64,000 nt of DNA from Kordia antarctica (lineage in GTDB: Bacteria > Bacteroidota > Bacteroidia > Flavobacteriales > Flavobacteriaceae), in assembly GCF_009901525.1 (NCBI RefSeq), contig NZ_CP019288.1:3067501-3131500 (forward strand), in the 5' to 3' direction. A model generated the notes under the pieces. It saw only the letters and a program-made list of their open reading frames with translations. It did not search any database and was not told the DNA's origin. Below are positions 37,396 through 45,229 of this stretch, piece after piece (the first letter of the stretch is position 1; each line of letters begins with the position of its first letter). The position numbers were made by a program, and so were the translations under genes.

Positions 37396-39021
37396 TTATG
37401 AATTACCTATAAATGTTATTCTATTTTGCTCTTCATAATGATTGATTTTACTGAATTGCAATAAAAAGTCTAATTCCGCTATATATTCCTTTAGTGGAGA
37501 TTCTTTTAAAATAGACACTTTATTTTTGAATTTTTTTATAAAATAATGAATCAACTCAGGAGAATATTCTGGACTAAAAAGCAAGCTTATTATATCACTT
37601 TTTGTAATTTCAAGAAGGTTAGAATTGTGTGTTTCATTTGGAAAAATAGTTTCTAGCCCATAAAATATTTCTATTCCACTTGAAGGATTGAAAAATAATA
37701 CTACTTTTTCATTTACATCGATGAAATTTTGATCTTCTTCTTGGTTTGAAAATTCTTCATGAAAAAAACCTTCTTTTTTGATTCTTTCTTCGGATTCCTT
37801 AATTTCTTCTTTGGATAGTTTTAAAGTATCATTATGATGCGTTATGAAAGACTGTATAAAATCATCCACTTTATTTTCAGGTAAAGTAATTGTAAGACTT
37901 CCTTTATTAAGTTTTAAAAATGTCTTTTTTTGATCTTCTAAAAAAGATTGTGTGTATTCAGTAGGATTCAAGAAATTTACAGAAGCTCTATCTACTGCTG
38001 AATTTTTTTGATCCAAAATTAAATCAGCATTAAACTCTTGTTTATAATAATTACCAGAAAACCACCAATAACCTTCCCATTTTACTAAACCTATGTATAA
38101 TATTTCGTCTTCTTTTAAATTGTTGTAATCATCAAAAGATTTTTTAGTTAATTCAAAAGATTTTCCAGAAGCAATATGCTCTAAATATATAAGGTTTTTA
38201 TCTTGATTTTTATAAAGAAAAAAGCCAACTACTCTTTTTGAAATGGTTTCAGCGCCTTGCGTTTTTTGATGTGTATTTTTCAGAAAATGATAACCCCATT
38301 CTGAAGCACTCATTGCTAATAAAGAGCTCTTTTTGTTAAATGTATAAGTTTCTCTGAACTCTCTAATGTAGCTTAATTTCATGTATTCTTCTTCATCTTT
38401 CTTTTCAAGTAATAGTTCTTCTAATTCTAAATCGTGTCTTTGATTGATATCAGGATAAAAAAGAAACCCACTAAAAATAACTTTTTGAATAAATTCTCTA
38501 ACATCATAAAAATCAACATTTTTAGCTAATGTATAGCATGTTTTTAGCTTATCGTTTTCTGGCACATATTCATATTCTTCTTCAAAAACTTCCATTGCAG
38601 ATAAAGAAATATCTAAAATAAATTTATTAAAAGGACTAATAGAATGCTCTTTTTGAATTGTATTGATATAATACCAAATTAAAAAAGAAATATCTTGAAT
38701 ATTAATATCTCCTTCATTATAGTCCTGATTTGCAATTGCATAAAAAGGTAACTGTTTGTTATTCTGACTTTTATATTGTTGTTGAAAGGTTTCCCAAAAG
38801 CCTATTTTACTAATAACATCTTCAAAATAAGACACTATAAAACAAGTGAGCATTTTAAGATCATCTTGGCTTATATAACTGAGCAGAACTATTTTTTCTC
38901 CAATATCTATTTTAGCATAAATAGTATTACAAATATTTAAATAATAGAGATCAATATTGGTTTCGTTGGTATATGGTTTTAATTGTAGCCAATGATTGAT
39001 ATAAATTTGATCTTTTTTCAT
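37396..39021 (-). CDS. Unknown 541-residue protein inside the metal operon
   Basis: No signal peptide, no membrane helix and no catalytic motif that I recognise. The protein is acidic and helix-rich, with aromatic-rich patches (KWEGYWWFSGNYYKQEF) and a middle segment (FFLYKNQDKNLIYLEHIASG) resembling a small beta domain. It may be an SH3-like or SEC-C-like protein of unknown role; I do not assign it. The stop abuts the ATG of the downstream permease, giving translational coupling, so a role tied to metal uptake is possible. An accidental insertion that kept the reading of the operon is the alternative. Confidence 0.6.
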   Translation of the reverse strand: MKKDQIYINHWLQLKPYTNETNIDLYYLNICNTIYAKIDIGEKIVLLSYISQDDLKMLTCFIVSYFEDVISKIGFWETFQQQYKSQNNKQLPFYAIANQDYNEGDINIQDISFLIWYYINTIQKEHSISPFNKFILDISLSAMEVFEEEYEYVPENDKLKTCYTLAKNVDFYDVREFIQKVIFSGFLFYPDINQRHDLELEELLLEKKDEEEYMKLSYIREFRETYTFNKKSSLLAMSASEWGYHFLKNTHQKTQGAETISKRVVGFFLYKNQDKNLIYLEHIASGKSFELTKKSFDDYNNLKEDEILYIGLVKWEGYWWFSGNYYKQEFNADLILDQKNSAVDRASVNFLNPTEYTQSFLEDQKKTFLKLNKGSLTITLPENKVDDFIQSFITHHNDTLKLSKEEIKESEERIKKEGFFHEEFSNQEEDQNFIDVNEKVVLFFNPSSGIEIFYGLETIFPNETHNSNLLEITKSDIISLLFSPEYSPELIHYFIKKFKNKVSILKESPLKEYIAELDFLLQFSKINHYEEQNRITFIGNS

Positions 39022-39093
39022 GTCCTTTTATATATTGCTTTTTTTATTTTTAGTAACTTCAAACCATAGCTAATATTATTTGCCCTGATTGTT

Positions 39094-39834
39094 TTATTGT
39101 TTAAATATTTTTCCGTTAAAAGTCAGTATACATTTTTTCCCTGTCGGTTTGTAAAATTCCTTTTCTTCATCCCAAACAAATTCATTGTGTGAGATTTCCT
39201 GTGTTTTCGTGTTTATTTCTAACTCAAATTCGTATCGCCGCGAAATTTCAAGCACATAATAATTCGCTCCTTTTTCAAAAGCAGATTTTCGTTGTAATGT
39301 ATCATTTTCAAACTCGTAATAGGCTAAAATTTTATGCTCATGTCCACTTCCATGCGTTCCCCAACCTTCTAATAAATAGCCTTTTTTAAGTTGATAAATT
39401 TCAATAATGACAACATCTCTGAAGACTTCTTCATCGTCATAATCCATTTCTTCACTTTCTTCTTGAAAAGAAAAAACAGCGACTCCATTGGTGGTTTTGT
39501 GTTGAACCAACGTTTTGAGCATATGCCAACTTCCGCCCATGCGATTGTCCCAGCCAAAAGTTCTTATTTTTTTATCTTTTGAAATAGTTATACGAATAAG
39601 TTCAGAAAGTTTGGCAAATGAATAATTCCAGCTTTCTTTGTTGGAAAGTAGTGTTTTCAGTGTGGTTTCAAATTGAATTACAACTTCTTCCAAGTCCATT
39701 TCTGGATCATTAGAACGCAATTTTTGCAAGATTGTAATCACTTTTTCTTCTTCTACTTTCATATCCGTTTGCGAGAAACCTGAAAGCGAATAAAAGCTTA
39801 TAAATAGTACTAGAAAGATTGTTTTTGTTTTCAT
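39094..39834 (-). CDS. Secreted protein of unknown function inside the metal operon
   Basis: 246 residues with a signal peptide (MKTKTIFLVLFISFYSLSGFS, cut near SQTD). The mature part is mixed alpha/beta and acidic, including WGTHGSGHEHKILAYYEF with clustered His, which could bind metal but need not. The pattern is common for Bacteroidota exported proteins of unknown function. It starts 9 nt after the ATPase gene, so co-transcription is likely. A periplasmic metal-related role is only an inference from position. Confidence 0.65.
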   Translation of the reverse strand: MKTKTIFLVLFISFYSLSGFSQTDMKVEEEKVITILQKLRSNDPEMDLEEVVIQFETTLKTLLSNKESWNYSFAKLSELIRITISKDKKIRTFGWDNRMGGSWHMLKTLVQHKTTNGVAVFSFQEESEEMDYDDEEVFRDVVIIEIYQLKKGYLLEGWGTHGSGHEHKILAYYEFENDTLQRKSAFEKGANYYVLEISRRYEFELEINTKTQEISHNEFVWDEEKEFYKPTGKKCILTFNGKIFKQ

Positions 39835-39843
39835 ATACTGAAA

Positions 39844-40581
39844 TTATTCTTGAACACTTACTTTGTAATTGATTCCGTAGGTTTTAGTCAAATTATCATC
39901 ATTAAAAATATCTTTTACTGGACCTGTTGCTATTTTTTTTACGTTTAAAAAAGTTACCCAATCAAAATATTCAGGAACAGTTTGTAAATCGTGATGTACC
40001 ACAACAACTGTTTTTCCTGCTTTTCGTAATTCCTTGAGAATGTTGATAATCGCTTTTTCCGTAGTTGCATCAACTCCCTGAAAAGGTTCGTCCATAAAAT
40101 AGATGGAAGCATCTTGCACCAACGCTCTCGCTAAGAAAATTCGTTGTTGTTGTCCGCCCGAAAGTTGACTGATTTGTCTACTTTTAAACGGCAACATTCC
40201 TACTTTTTCCAACGCTTCTAAGGCTGCTTTTTTTTCTTTTTGTCCAGGACGCTTTATCCAACCGAGGCTTCCGTATGTTCCCATCATGACAACATCTAAC
40301 GCAGTTGTTGGAAAATCCCAATCTACACTTCCTTTTTGTGGAACATACGCAACTAACGAACGTTGTTTTTCATACGGTTTCCCGAAGATAGAAACTGTTC
40401 CTGCAATCGGTTTTATAATTCCCAAGATTGCTTTTATTAACGTAGATTTTCCTGCGCCATTTGGCCCTACAATACACATTAATACACTTTCAGGAATCAT
40501 TAAATCAATATCCCAAAGTACTGGTTTGTAGTTGTATGCAACTGTAAGATCATCAACTGTGATGGCGTATTTTTGTTTCAT
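39844..40581 (-). CDS. Metal ABC transporter ATP-binding protein
   Basis: 245 residues. Walker A is GPNGAGKST (39-47), the signature LSGGQQQR (140-147) and Walker B SIYFMDEP with Glu165, plus the H-loop [10 protein letters not shown]. The stretch [13 protein letters not shown] is typical of the MntB/TroB/ZnuC branch. It powers the two permeases encoded downstream. It is separated from the binding-protein gene by a 266-bp region that holds an 11-unit heptamer array. Confidence 0.92.
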   Translation of the reverse strand: MKQKYAITVDDLTVAYNYKPVLWDIDLMIPESVLMCIVGPNGAGKSTLIKAILGIIKPIAGTVSIFGKPYEKQRSLVAYVPQKGSVDWDFPTTALDVVMMGTYGSLGWIKRPGQKEKKAALEALEKVGMLPFKSRQISQLSGGQQQRIFLARALVQDASIYFMDEPFQGVDATTEKAIINILKELRKAGKTVVVVHHDLQTVPEYFDWVTFLNVKKIATGPVKDIFNDDNLTKTYGINYKVSVQE

Positions 40582-40667
40582 TTCTTAGGTTTTGGGTTTT
40601 GGATCGCTTTGCTTTTGGGTTTTTGTTGATTTGTTTATTCGTTATTCGTCTTTTTGTTAATTTGTTT

Positions 40668-40689
40668 ACACTGAGCGGAGTCGAAGTGT
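40668..40689. repeat. REP-like motif (TGAGCGGAGTCGAAG core)
   Basis: The element is bounded by ACACT and AGTGT, which are complementary. The core matches the common Bacteroidota intergenic motif TGAGCG.AGTCGAAG. Related elements are at 18120-18143 and 60424-60499. Confidence 0.5.
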
Positions 40690-40709
40690 TGATTTGTTAT
40701 TTCTGTGAA

Positions 40710-40786
40710 ACTTTTCACTTTTCACTCTTAACTCTTCACTTTCCACTTTTCACTTTCAACTTTCAACTTTTAACTTTTAACTTTTC
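40710..40786 (+). repeat. Degenerate heptamer tandem array, 11 units (ACTTTTC type)
   Basis: Eleven consecutive 7-nt units of the form ACTYTYM (ACTTTTC, ACTCTTA, ACTCTTC, ACTTTCC, ACTTTCA, ACTTTTA) run without a break in register. They lie between the binding-protein gene and the ATPase gene. An open frame over this stretch at 40599-40847 is a by-product of the repeat. Confidence 0.8.
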
Positions 40787-40847
40787 ACTAATTTGTTTAT
40801 TCGATAAAAGGCTTTTCAATTTAAAATTCAACATTTATCATTCATAA

Positions 40848-41762
40848 TTACTTAAGTGCATTCACAATCGTTTTCACATTATATTGATACATTCCAATAT
40901 ACGTTCCTTCCACAGTTCCTGCATTTCCAAGTGCGTCTGAATATAAGGTTCCACCAATAGCAACTTCATGTCCTTTAGATTTTACAGCTGCTTGCAACGC
41001 TTCTATGGTACGTTTTGGCACTGAACTTTCTACAAATATGGCTTTTACCTTTTTTTCAATAATAAAATTTGCCAATTTCTGCACATCTTGCACACCAGCT
41101 TCCGTCGCTGTTGATAGTCCTTGCAAACCAACTACTTCAAAGTTATGCAATTTTCCGAAGTAATTAAATGCATCGTGTGCCGTAACTAAGATTCGTTTTT
41201 CTATTGGTAATGTTTCAATTATTGCTTTAATTTCTGTTGCTAATACCTCTAATTTCGCAATGTATTCTTGTCCGTTTTTTTCAAAACTTTCTGCGTTTTT
41301 TGGATCTATTTTTTTGAGTTCGTCAATCACAAATTGTGTTGCTTGTTTCCAATAGCCAATGTGAAACCAAATGTGCGGATCGTAGCTAGAAGCAAAGTAT
41401 TCCGAACTTATCAATCCGCTTTTGTCAATCGCATCCGAAACTGCAATGGTTTTCTTTTGTTGCTTGCGCATTTTTTCAAAAATATCTTCTAATTTTCCTT
41501 CTAAGTGCAATCCGCTATAAATAATAACATCTGCGTTAAAAAGTTTGCTTACATCGCCTTCACTCGCTTTGTATAAATGCGGATCAACGCCACTTCCCAT
41601 TAAACCTTGAACTTCAACTTTATCGCCACCAATATTTTCAACCATATCAGTAATCATCGTGGTTGTCGTAACGATTTTTAGTTTTCCATTACGTTCTTTG
41701 ACTTCTGTTTTACAGCTTATGATTGTGAGTATAGCGATGAGTATGTATAGGTGTTTTTTCAT
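40848..41762 (-). CDS. Metal ABC transporter substrate-binding lipoprotein
   Basis: 304 residues with a short lipoprotein signal ending at Cys17 (TIISC). It belongs to the cluster A-I binding proteins (TroA/ZnuA/PsaA). The four metal-ligand positions are His62 (VDPHLY), His130 (YDPHIW), His196 (TAHDAFNYF) and Asp276 (LYSDALG). This His3Asp set is that of TroA, which takes Zn or Mn. There is no long His-rich loop as in most ZnuA proteins, which with the MntR-like regulator favours Mn. Heptamer arrays lie on both sides of the gene. Confidence 0.9.
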   Translation of the reverse strand: MKKHLYILIAILTIISCKTEVKERNGKLKIVTTTTMITDMVENIGGDKVEVQGLMGSGVDPHLYKASEGDVSKLFNADVIIYSGLHLEGKLEDIFEKMRKQQKKTIAVSDAIDKSGLISSEYFASSYDPHIWFHIGYWKQATQFVIDELKKIDPKNAESFEKNGQEYIAKLEVLATEIKAIIETLPIEKRILVTAHDAFNYFGKLHNFEVVGLQGLSTATEAGVQDVQKLANFIIEKKVKAIFVESSVPKRTIEALQAAVKSKGHEVAIGGTLYSDALGNAGTVEGTYIGMYQYNVKTIVNALK

Positions 41763-41795
41763 TTTTTTTGTTTGTTGATTCTGTGTTTGTTGATT

Positions 41796-41839
41796 TGTTC
41801 TATGTTCTATGTTCTATGTTCTATGTTCTATGTTCTATG
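41796..41839 (+). repeat. Perfect heptamer tandem array, 6 units (TGTTCTA)
   Basis: Six exact copies of TGTTCTA plus two bases of a seventh, located 34-77 bp upstream of the binding-protein start codon. A change in unit number would alter promoter or leader spacing. Confidence 0.9.
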
Positions 41840-41888
41840 TCAAAAAAAATTCTTTTTTATTTAAAATTCAACATTTAGCATTTATAAT

Positions 41889-42704
41889 CTATTTTGGCAA
41901 TCTAAAACTAATTCCTGTACTTATAAAAAAATCTTGATCTGTGTTGATTCCTGTTCCGCCAGACAAATCTAATTGTATGTTGTTTGATACTAAATAGGTA
42001 AATCCGCCATCTATTAAATGATTTGCTCGATCACTTTCAGGGAAATCGCCATAGAATTCTAAATAACAACCAATTTTTTCTGTAATACTATGCCCTAAAA
42101 CCGTTGTGTATACATACGAAACGTTTGATGAATTTCCATCCCAAGCTGCTCCAAGATTGTACGAGAAACTCCAGTTTTCACTAAGCGTATGTGCAAATGA
42201 AAATCTAAAATCGCCACCTGTATTTTCAGGTTTATATTTGGTTGCCGCTGTAAATGGCAAAAATGCGCCTCCTAAAAATCCTATTTCTGGCAACGCGCCT
42301 TTTTCTTCTGTGATTCCAATTTTAAAACCTACATATAAAGGACTTAATCCGCTAAATTTGTCTTCAAAATTACTGTTTCGCGCGCTGTTTTTTGTTCCAG
42401 CAATGTCCAATCCTAACCGTAATTCTAAATTGTCTAATAATCCGTAACGCAGTAACATTGTATTGAATGTTGTTGTATTACTTTCTATATTGTCAGTAGT
42501 AATTTCTTCATACATAAAACCAGTTTCTACTTGTAATAATCCTTTTGGAACCAACGTTGGCGATTCGGTTTGATCTGGTCTATCTGTTACAATAACACCA
42601 TAATCTTTTATGTTTTCATCTGAATTGTTTTGTGCTTGAATTGTTGTACATATAAATAAAAATAGTATTCCTATCACTATATTTAAGTTCCTCGTATCCT
42701 TCAT
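41889..42704 (-). CDS. Outer-membrane beta-barrel transporter-like protein
   Basis: The start at 42704 gives MKDTRNLNIVIGILFLFICTTIQAQ, a signal peptide; upstream ATGs would overlap the mntR-like gene. About 271 residues. The opening VTDRPDQTESPTLVPKGLLQVETGF is the signature of the Bacteroidota transporter barrels related to PF13557 (MetA pathway of phenol degradation). It ends in FFISTGISFRLPK with alternating strands throughout. It begins 1 nt after the repressor stop, so it is in the same transcript. It could be the outer-membrane metal pore of this operon (inference). Confidence 0.85.
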   Translation of the reverse strand: MKDTRNLNIVIGILFLFICTTIQAQNNSDENIKDYGVIVTDRPDQTESPTLVPKGLLQVETGFMYEEITTDNIESNTTTFNTMLLRYGLLDNLELRLGLDIAGTKNSARNSNFEDKFSGLSPLYVGFKIGITEEKGALPEIGFLGGAFLPFTAATKYKPENTGGDFRFSFAHTLSENWSFSYNLGAAWDGNSSNVSYVYTTVLGHSITEKIGCYLEFYGDFPESDRANHLIDGGFTYLVSNNIQLDLSGGTGINTDQDFFISTGISFRLPK

Positions 42705-42705
42705 T

Positions 42706-43362
42706 TTAAGTACTCTTTTTGACATAAATATTATTTGCAATTTGACTTGATATAGTAATTTCCTGTTTTTTTATTTTTATTTTCATGGAATTATCAAATG
42801 GTTCCATTTCCATGACTTTTATTTTTTTTCCCAGAGCAATTTCTTGTTTGTCTAAATATTTAAGGAATGAAGAAGAAGAATCTTTTACACCAACAATAAT
42901 TCCTTTGTCATCTTTTTGTAATGTTGATAATAGTGTATCAGCAACTGTTTTGATATTTCCGTCTTTATCAGGAATTGGATCTCCATGCGGATCGCGCGTT
43001 GGAAAACCTAAAAAAGCATCTAATTGATTCGTGAGTTTTTCAGATTTTATGTGTTCTAATTGTTCTGCAACATCATGCACTTCGTCCCAAGTGAAGTTGA
43101 GTTTTTCAACTAAAAAAACTTCCCACAAGCGATGTTTTCTAACAATATTAGAAGCGACTAATTTTCCTTCTTCTGTAAGTGCAGTTCCTTTGTAGCGTTT
43201 ATAATCTACCAAACCTTTTTCTGAAAGTTTTTTAATCATGTCCGTAGCCGATGAAGCCTTGGTATCCATTTTTTCAGCAATAGAATTTGTACTTACGCCA
43301 CCTTCTTTGTGATTACATATGTGATAGATTGCTTTTAGATAATTTTCTTCAGAGAGTGTCAT
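42706..43362 (-). CDS. DtxR/MntR-family metal-dependent repressor
   Basis: 218 residues. The N-terminal winged helix (1-75, SIAEKMDTKASSATDMIKKL) is followed by the metal-binding dimer domain with His77 and VHDVAEQLEH (His96, Glu100, Glu103, His104), then a C-terminal FeoA-like SH3 domain (about 145-218). The position of DtxR Cys102 is Glu100, as in MntR, which favours Mn(II). The position of DtxR Met10 / MntR Asp8 is Asn7, so the primary site is not a perfect copy of either. It should repress its own operon, which codes for an outer-membrane protein and a metal ABC importer. Confidence 0.9.
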   Translation of the reverse strand: MTLSEENYLKAIYHICNHKEGGVSTNSIAEKMDTKASSATDMIKKLSEKGLVDYKRYKGTALTEEGKLVASNIVRKHRLWEVFLVEKLNFTWDEVHDVAEQLEHIKSEKLTNQLDAFLGFPTRDPHGDPIPDKDGNIKTVADTLLSTLQKDDKGIIVGVKDSSSSFLKYLDKQEIALGKKIKVMEMEPFDNSMKIKIKKQEITISSQIANNIYVKKST

Positions 43363-43382
43363 CTCATTTTATTTTTAGACTA

Positions 43383-43390
43383 CAAAGATA
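43383..43390 (-). promoter_or_regulatory. Candidate -7 element of the metal-regulator operon
   Basis: The minus strand reads TATCTTTG (TAnnTTTG), 20 nt before the ATG at 43362. At -33 spacing the sequence is TTA, one base from TTG. Confidence 0.5.
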
Positions 43391-43417
43391 TTTATAATTA
43401 TGATATAAGTAAATATA

Positions 43418-43437
43418 TTTTTAGTCTTATCTAAAAA
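43418..43437. promoter_or_regulatory. Candidate MntR/DtxR operator
   Basis: TTTTTAG-TCTTAT-CTAAAAA is a 7-6-7 perfect inverted repeat upstream of the repressor gene and near the -33 region. The TTAG-N6-CTAA layout resembles DtxR-family boxes. A second half-site (TTTTTAGACT) lies at 43371-43380, near the transcription start, and can pair with TCTAAAAATAAAA at 43430-43442. Confidence 0.55.
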
Positions 43438-43513
43438 TAAAATTTAAAAAAGAGGTTTTTCACATCTAATTAATTGAAATTAAATGAATTACATTCATGA
43501 AGAATACTGATTT

Positions 43514-44488
43514 CTAAACCGTTCTATTCATCAATTGCGCACCGAAGGATTTGAGAGATTGCTTTTCTGTGTCGCCAATATTAAGCGTTTGTAATAATTT
43601 GAATGCTTTGGAAGTATAATCTTCAATCGCAGTTTTGATCGCTTCTGGAGCTTTACTTTCGTTAAAAATTTCCATGACAGCATTTATTTTCTCCGTTGCA
43701 TCTTCTGGTTGTTCGGAGAATAATTGGATTAATTTTTCGCGGTTTTCTTCCGAACTATTTTTTAATGCTTTTAGGTAGAGATATGTTTTTTTGTTTTCAA
43801 TAATATCGCCGCCAACTTGCTTTCCAAAGGTTTCTGGATCGCCATATGCGTCTAAATAATCGTCTTGTAATTGAAATGCCAATCCTAAATAGCGACCAAA
43901 ATCATAAATACCTTGCGCATCTTTTTCGCTTGCTTTTGCCACCAACGCGCCCATTTTCATCGCAGCACCAACTAAAACTGCTGTTTTGTATTCAATCATT
44001 TTCAAATATTCAGGGATCGTAACATCGTTTCTAGTTTCAAAATCAATGTCATATTGTTGTCCTTCACATACTTCTATTGCCGTTTTACTGAACAATTCTG
44101 CCAAAGCTCTAAACGTTGCTCCATCGTAATTTTCAAATAATTGATATGCCAAAATCAACATTGCATCACCTGATAAAATTCCTGTATTTATGTCCCATTT
44201 TTCGTGAACTGTTACTTTTCCTCTTCGCAAAGGCGCATCGTCCATAATATCATCGTGAACTAACGAAAAGTTATGAAAAACCTCCACAGCCAACGCTGCA
44301 TTTAAAGCTTCTTTGTGAGAAGTTCCAAAAATTTCGGCAGTCATTAATGTCAATACTGGTCGCAATCGCTTTCCGCCAAGTTGCAGAATGTAAATGATTG
44401 GCTCGTATAAATTTTTAGGTTCATTAATTATAATCTTTTCTTCTAAATATTTTATAAAAGTCTCTCTGTATTGAGCAATGTGTGTCAT
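43514..44488 (-). CDS. Polyprenyl (short-chain isoprenyl) diphosphate synthase
   Basis: 324 residues. The first Asp-rich motif is DDIMD (79-83) with RRG after it, and the second is DDYLD (209-213); LGGKRLRP at 37-44 binds isopentenyl diphosphate. All catalytic residues of trans-isoprenyl synthases are present. Phe74, five residues before the first motif, is bulky, which in this family limits chain length to the C15-C20 range. That suggests farnesyl or geranylgeranyl diphosphate as product, but the assignment is open. The gene is divergent from the TetR efflux operon. Confidence 0.9.
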   Translation of the reverse strand: MTHIAQYRETFIKYLEEKIIINEPKNLYEPIIYILQLGGKRLRPVLTLMTAEIFGTSHKEALNAALAVEVFHNFSLVHDDIMDDAPLRRGKVTVHEKWDINTGILSGDAMLILAYQLFENYDGATFRALAELFSKTAIEVCEGQQYDIDFETRNDVTIPEYLKMIEYKTAVLVGAAMKMGALVAKASEKDAQGIYDFGRYLGLAFQLQDDYLDAYGDPETFGKQVGGDIIENKKTYLYLKALKNSSEENREKLIQLFSEQPEDATEKINAVMEIFNESKAPEAIKTAIEDYTSKAFKLLQTLNIGDTEKQSLKSFGAQLMNRTV

Positions 44489-44564
44489 TTAATTGAAAAT
44501 TTCTGCTAAAATACCATATTTCCAATTTATGCAAATAGAAATCAATTGTTAAATAAATGTAAAA

Positions 44565-44602
44565 ACTTTGGAAACTTTTTTGGTTTTTAAAGTTTCCGAA
44601 GT
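44565..44602. promoter_or_regulatory. Candidate TetR operator of the efflux operon
   Basis: ACTTTGGAAACTTT (44565-44578) and AAAGTTTCCGAAGT (44589-44602) are inverted repeats with 13 of 14 bases complementary; the inner 9 bp are perfect. The 10-bp centre contains the -33 TTG (44580-44582). Bound repressor would block the promoter. Confidence 0.8.
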
Positions 44603-44609
44603 ACATTTG
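44580..44609 (+). promoter_or_regulatory. Canonical Bacteroidota promoter of the efflux operon
   Basis: TTG (44580-44582), 19-nt spacer, TACATTTG (44602-44609). This exactly fits the TTG-N19-TAnnTTTG promoter of Bacteroidota. The expected start of transcription is only about 5 nt before the ATG at 44620, so the mRNA is nearly leaderless. Confidence 0.8.
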
Positions 44610-44619
44610 CACTCAATTT

Positions 44620-45228
44620 ATGAAAGAAAAAATCAAAATAACAGCGACAGAATTATTCTTAAACTTAGGTTTTAAGAGTGTCACTATGGACGATATTGCT
44701 AATGAAATGGGGATTTCTAAAAAAACCATCTATACACATTTTAGCAACAAAACAGATTTGGTAAATGAAGTAACTTCTTCTTTGTTTTGTATAATTAGTG
44801 AAGGTATTGACTTGATTTCTGCCGCACAAAAGAACTCCATTGAGGAATTATACGAGATTAAACGCTTTGTAATGGAGCATTTGAAAGATGAAAAGTCTTC
44901 TCCACAATATCAACTGCAAAAATATTATCCAAAAATCTATTCAACCTTAAAAAAGAAGCAATATGATGTGATGCAAGATTGTGTGAAGGATAATTTGTTA
45001 CGCGGCGTAAATTCAGGAGTTTATAGAGATTCTATTAACATAGACTTTATTTCAAGAATCTATTTCAATGGTGTAATTGGAATTAAAGACAACGAATTAT
45101 TCCCACTTAAAGAATTTTCTATGAATACCATTATGGAATATTTTTTAGAATACCACATTCGTGGAATTTGTACAGCTAAAGGACTAGAAACATTACAAAA
45201 ATTTATAACCACTAATCAATCATTATAA
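44620..45228 (+). CDS. TetR-family repressor of the RND efflux operon
   Basis: 202 residues. The N-terminal TetR helix-turn-helix reads FKSVTMDDIANEMGISKKTIYTHF (its recognition helix is KKTIYTHF, residues 34-41), followed by a ligand-binding helical domain. It is first in a four-gene operon with TolC, membrane-fusion and RND proteins, and ends 1 nt before the tolC-like ATG. It very likely represses its own operon through the palindrome at 44565-44602. The inducer is unknown. Confidence 0.9.
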   Translation: MKEKIKITATELFLNLGFKSVTMDDIANEMGISKKTIYTHFSNKTDLVNEVTSSLFCIISEGIDLISAAQKNSIEELYEIKRFVMEHLKDEKSSPQYQLQKYYPKIYSTLKKKQYDVMQDCVKDNLLRGVNSGVYRDSINIDFISRIYFNGVIGIKDNELFPLKEFSMNTIMEYFLEYHIRGICTAKGLETLQKFITTNQSL

Positions 45229-45229
45229 T

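Noticed and set aside
40599-40847. 82-codon plus-strand open frame with a regular Phe/Leu/Thr pattern
   Set aside because: The pattern comes from the heptamer array, which keeps the frame open. The sequence is low-complexity.
40710-41839. Possible CRISPR array from regular repeats
   Set aside because: Units are 7 nt with no spacers, and no cas gene is present.
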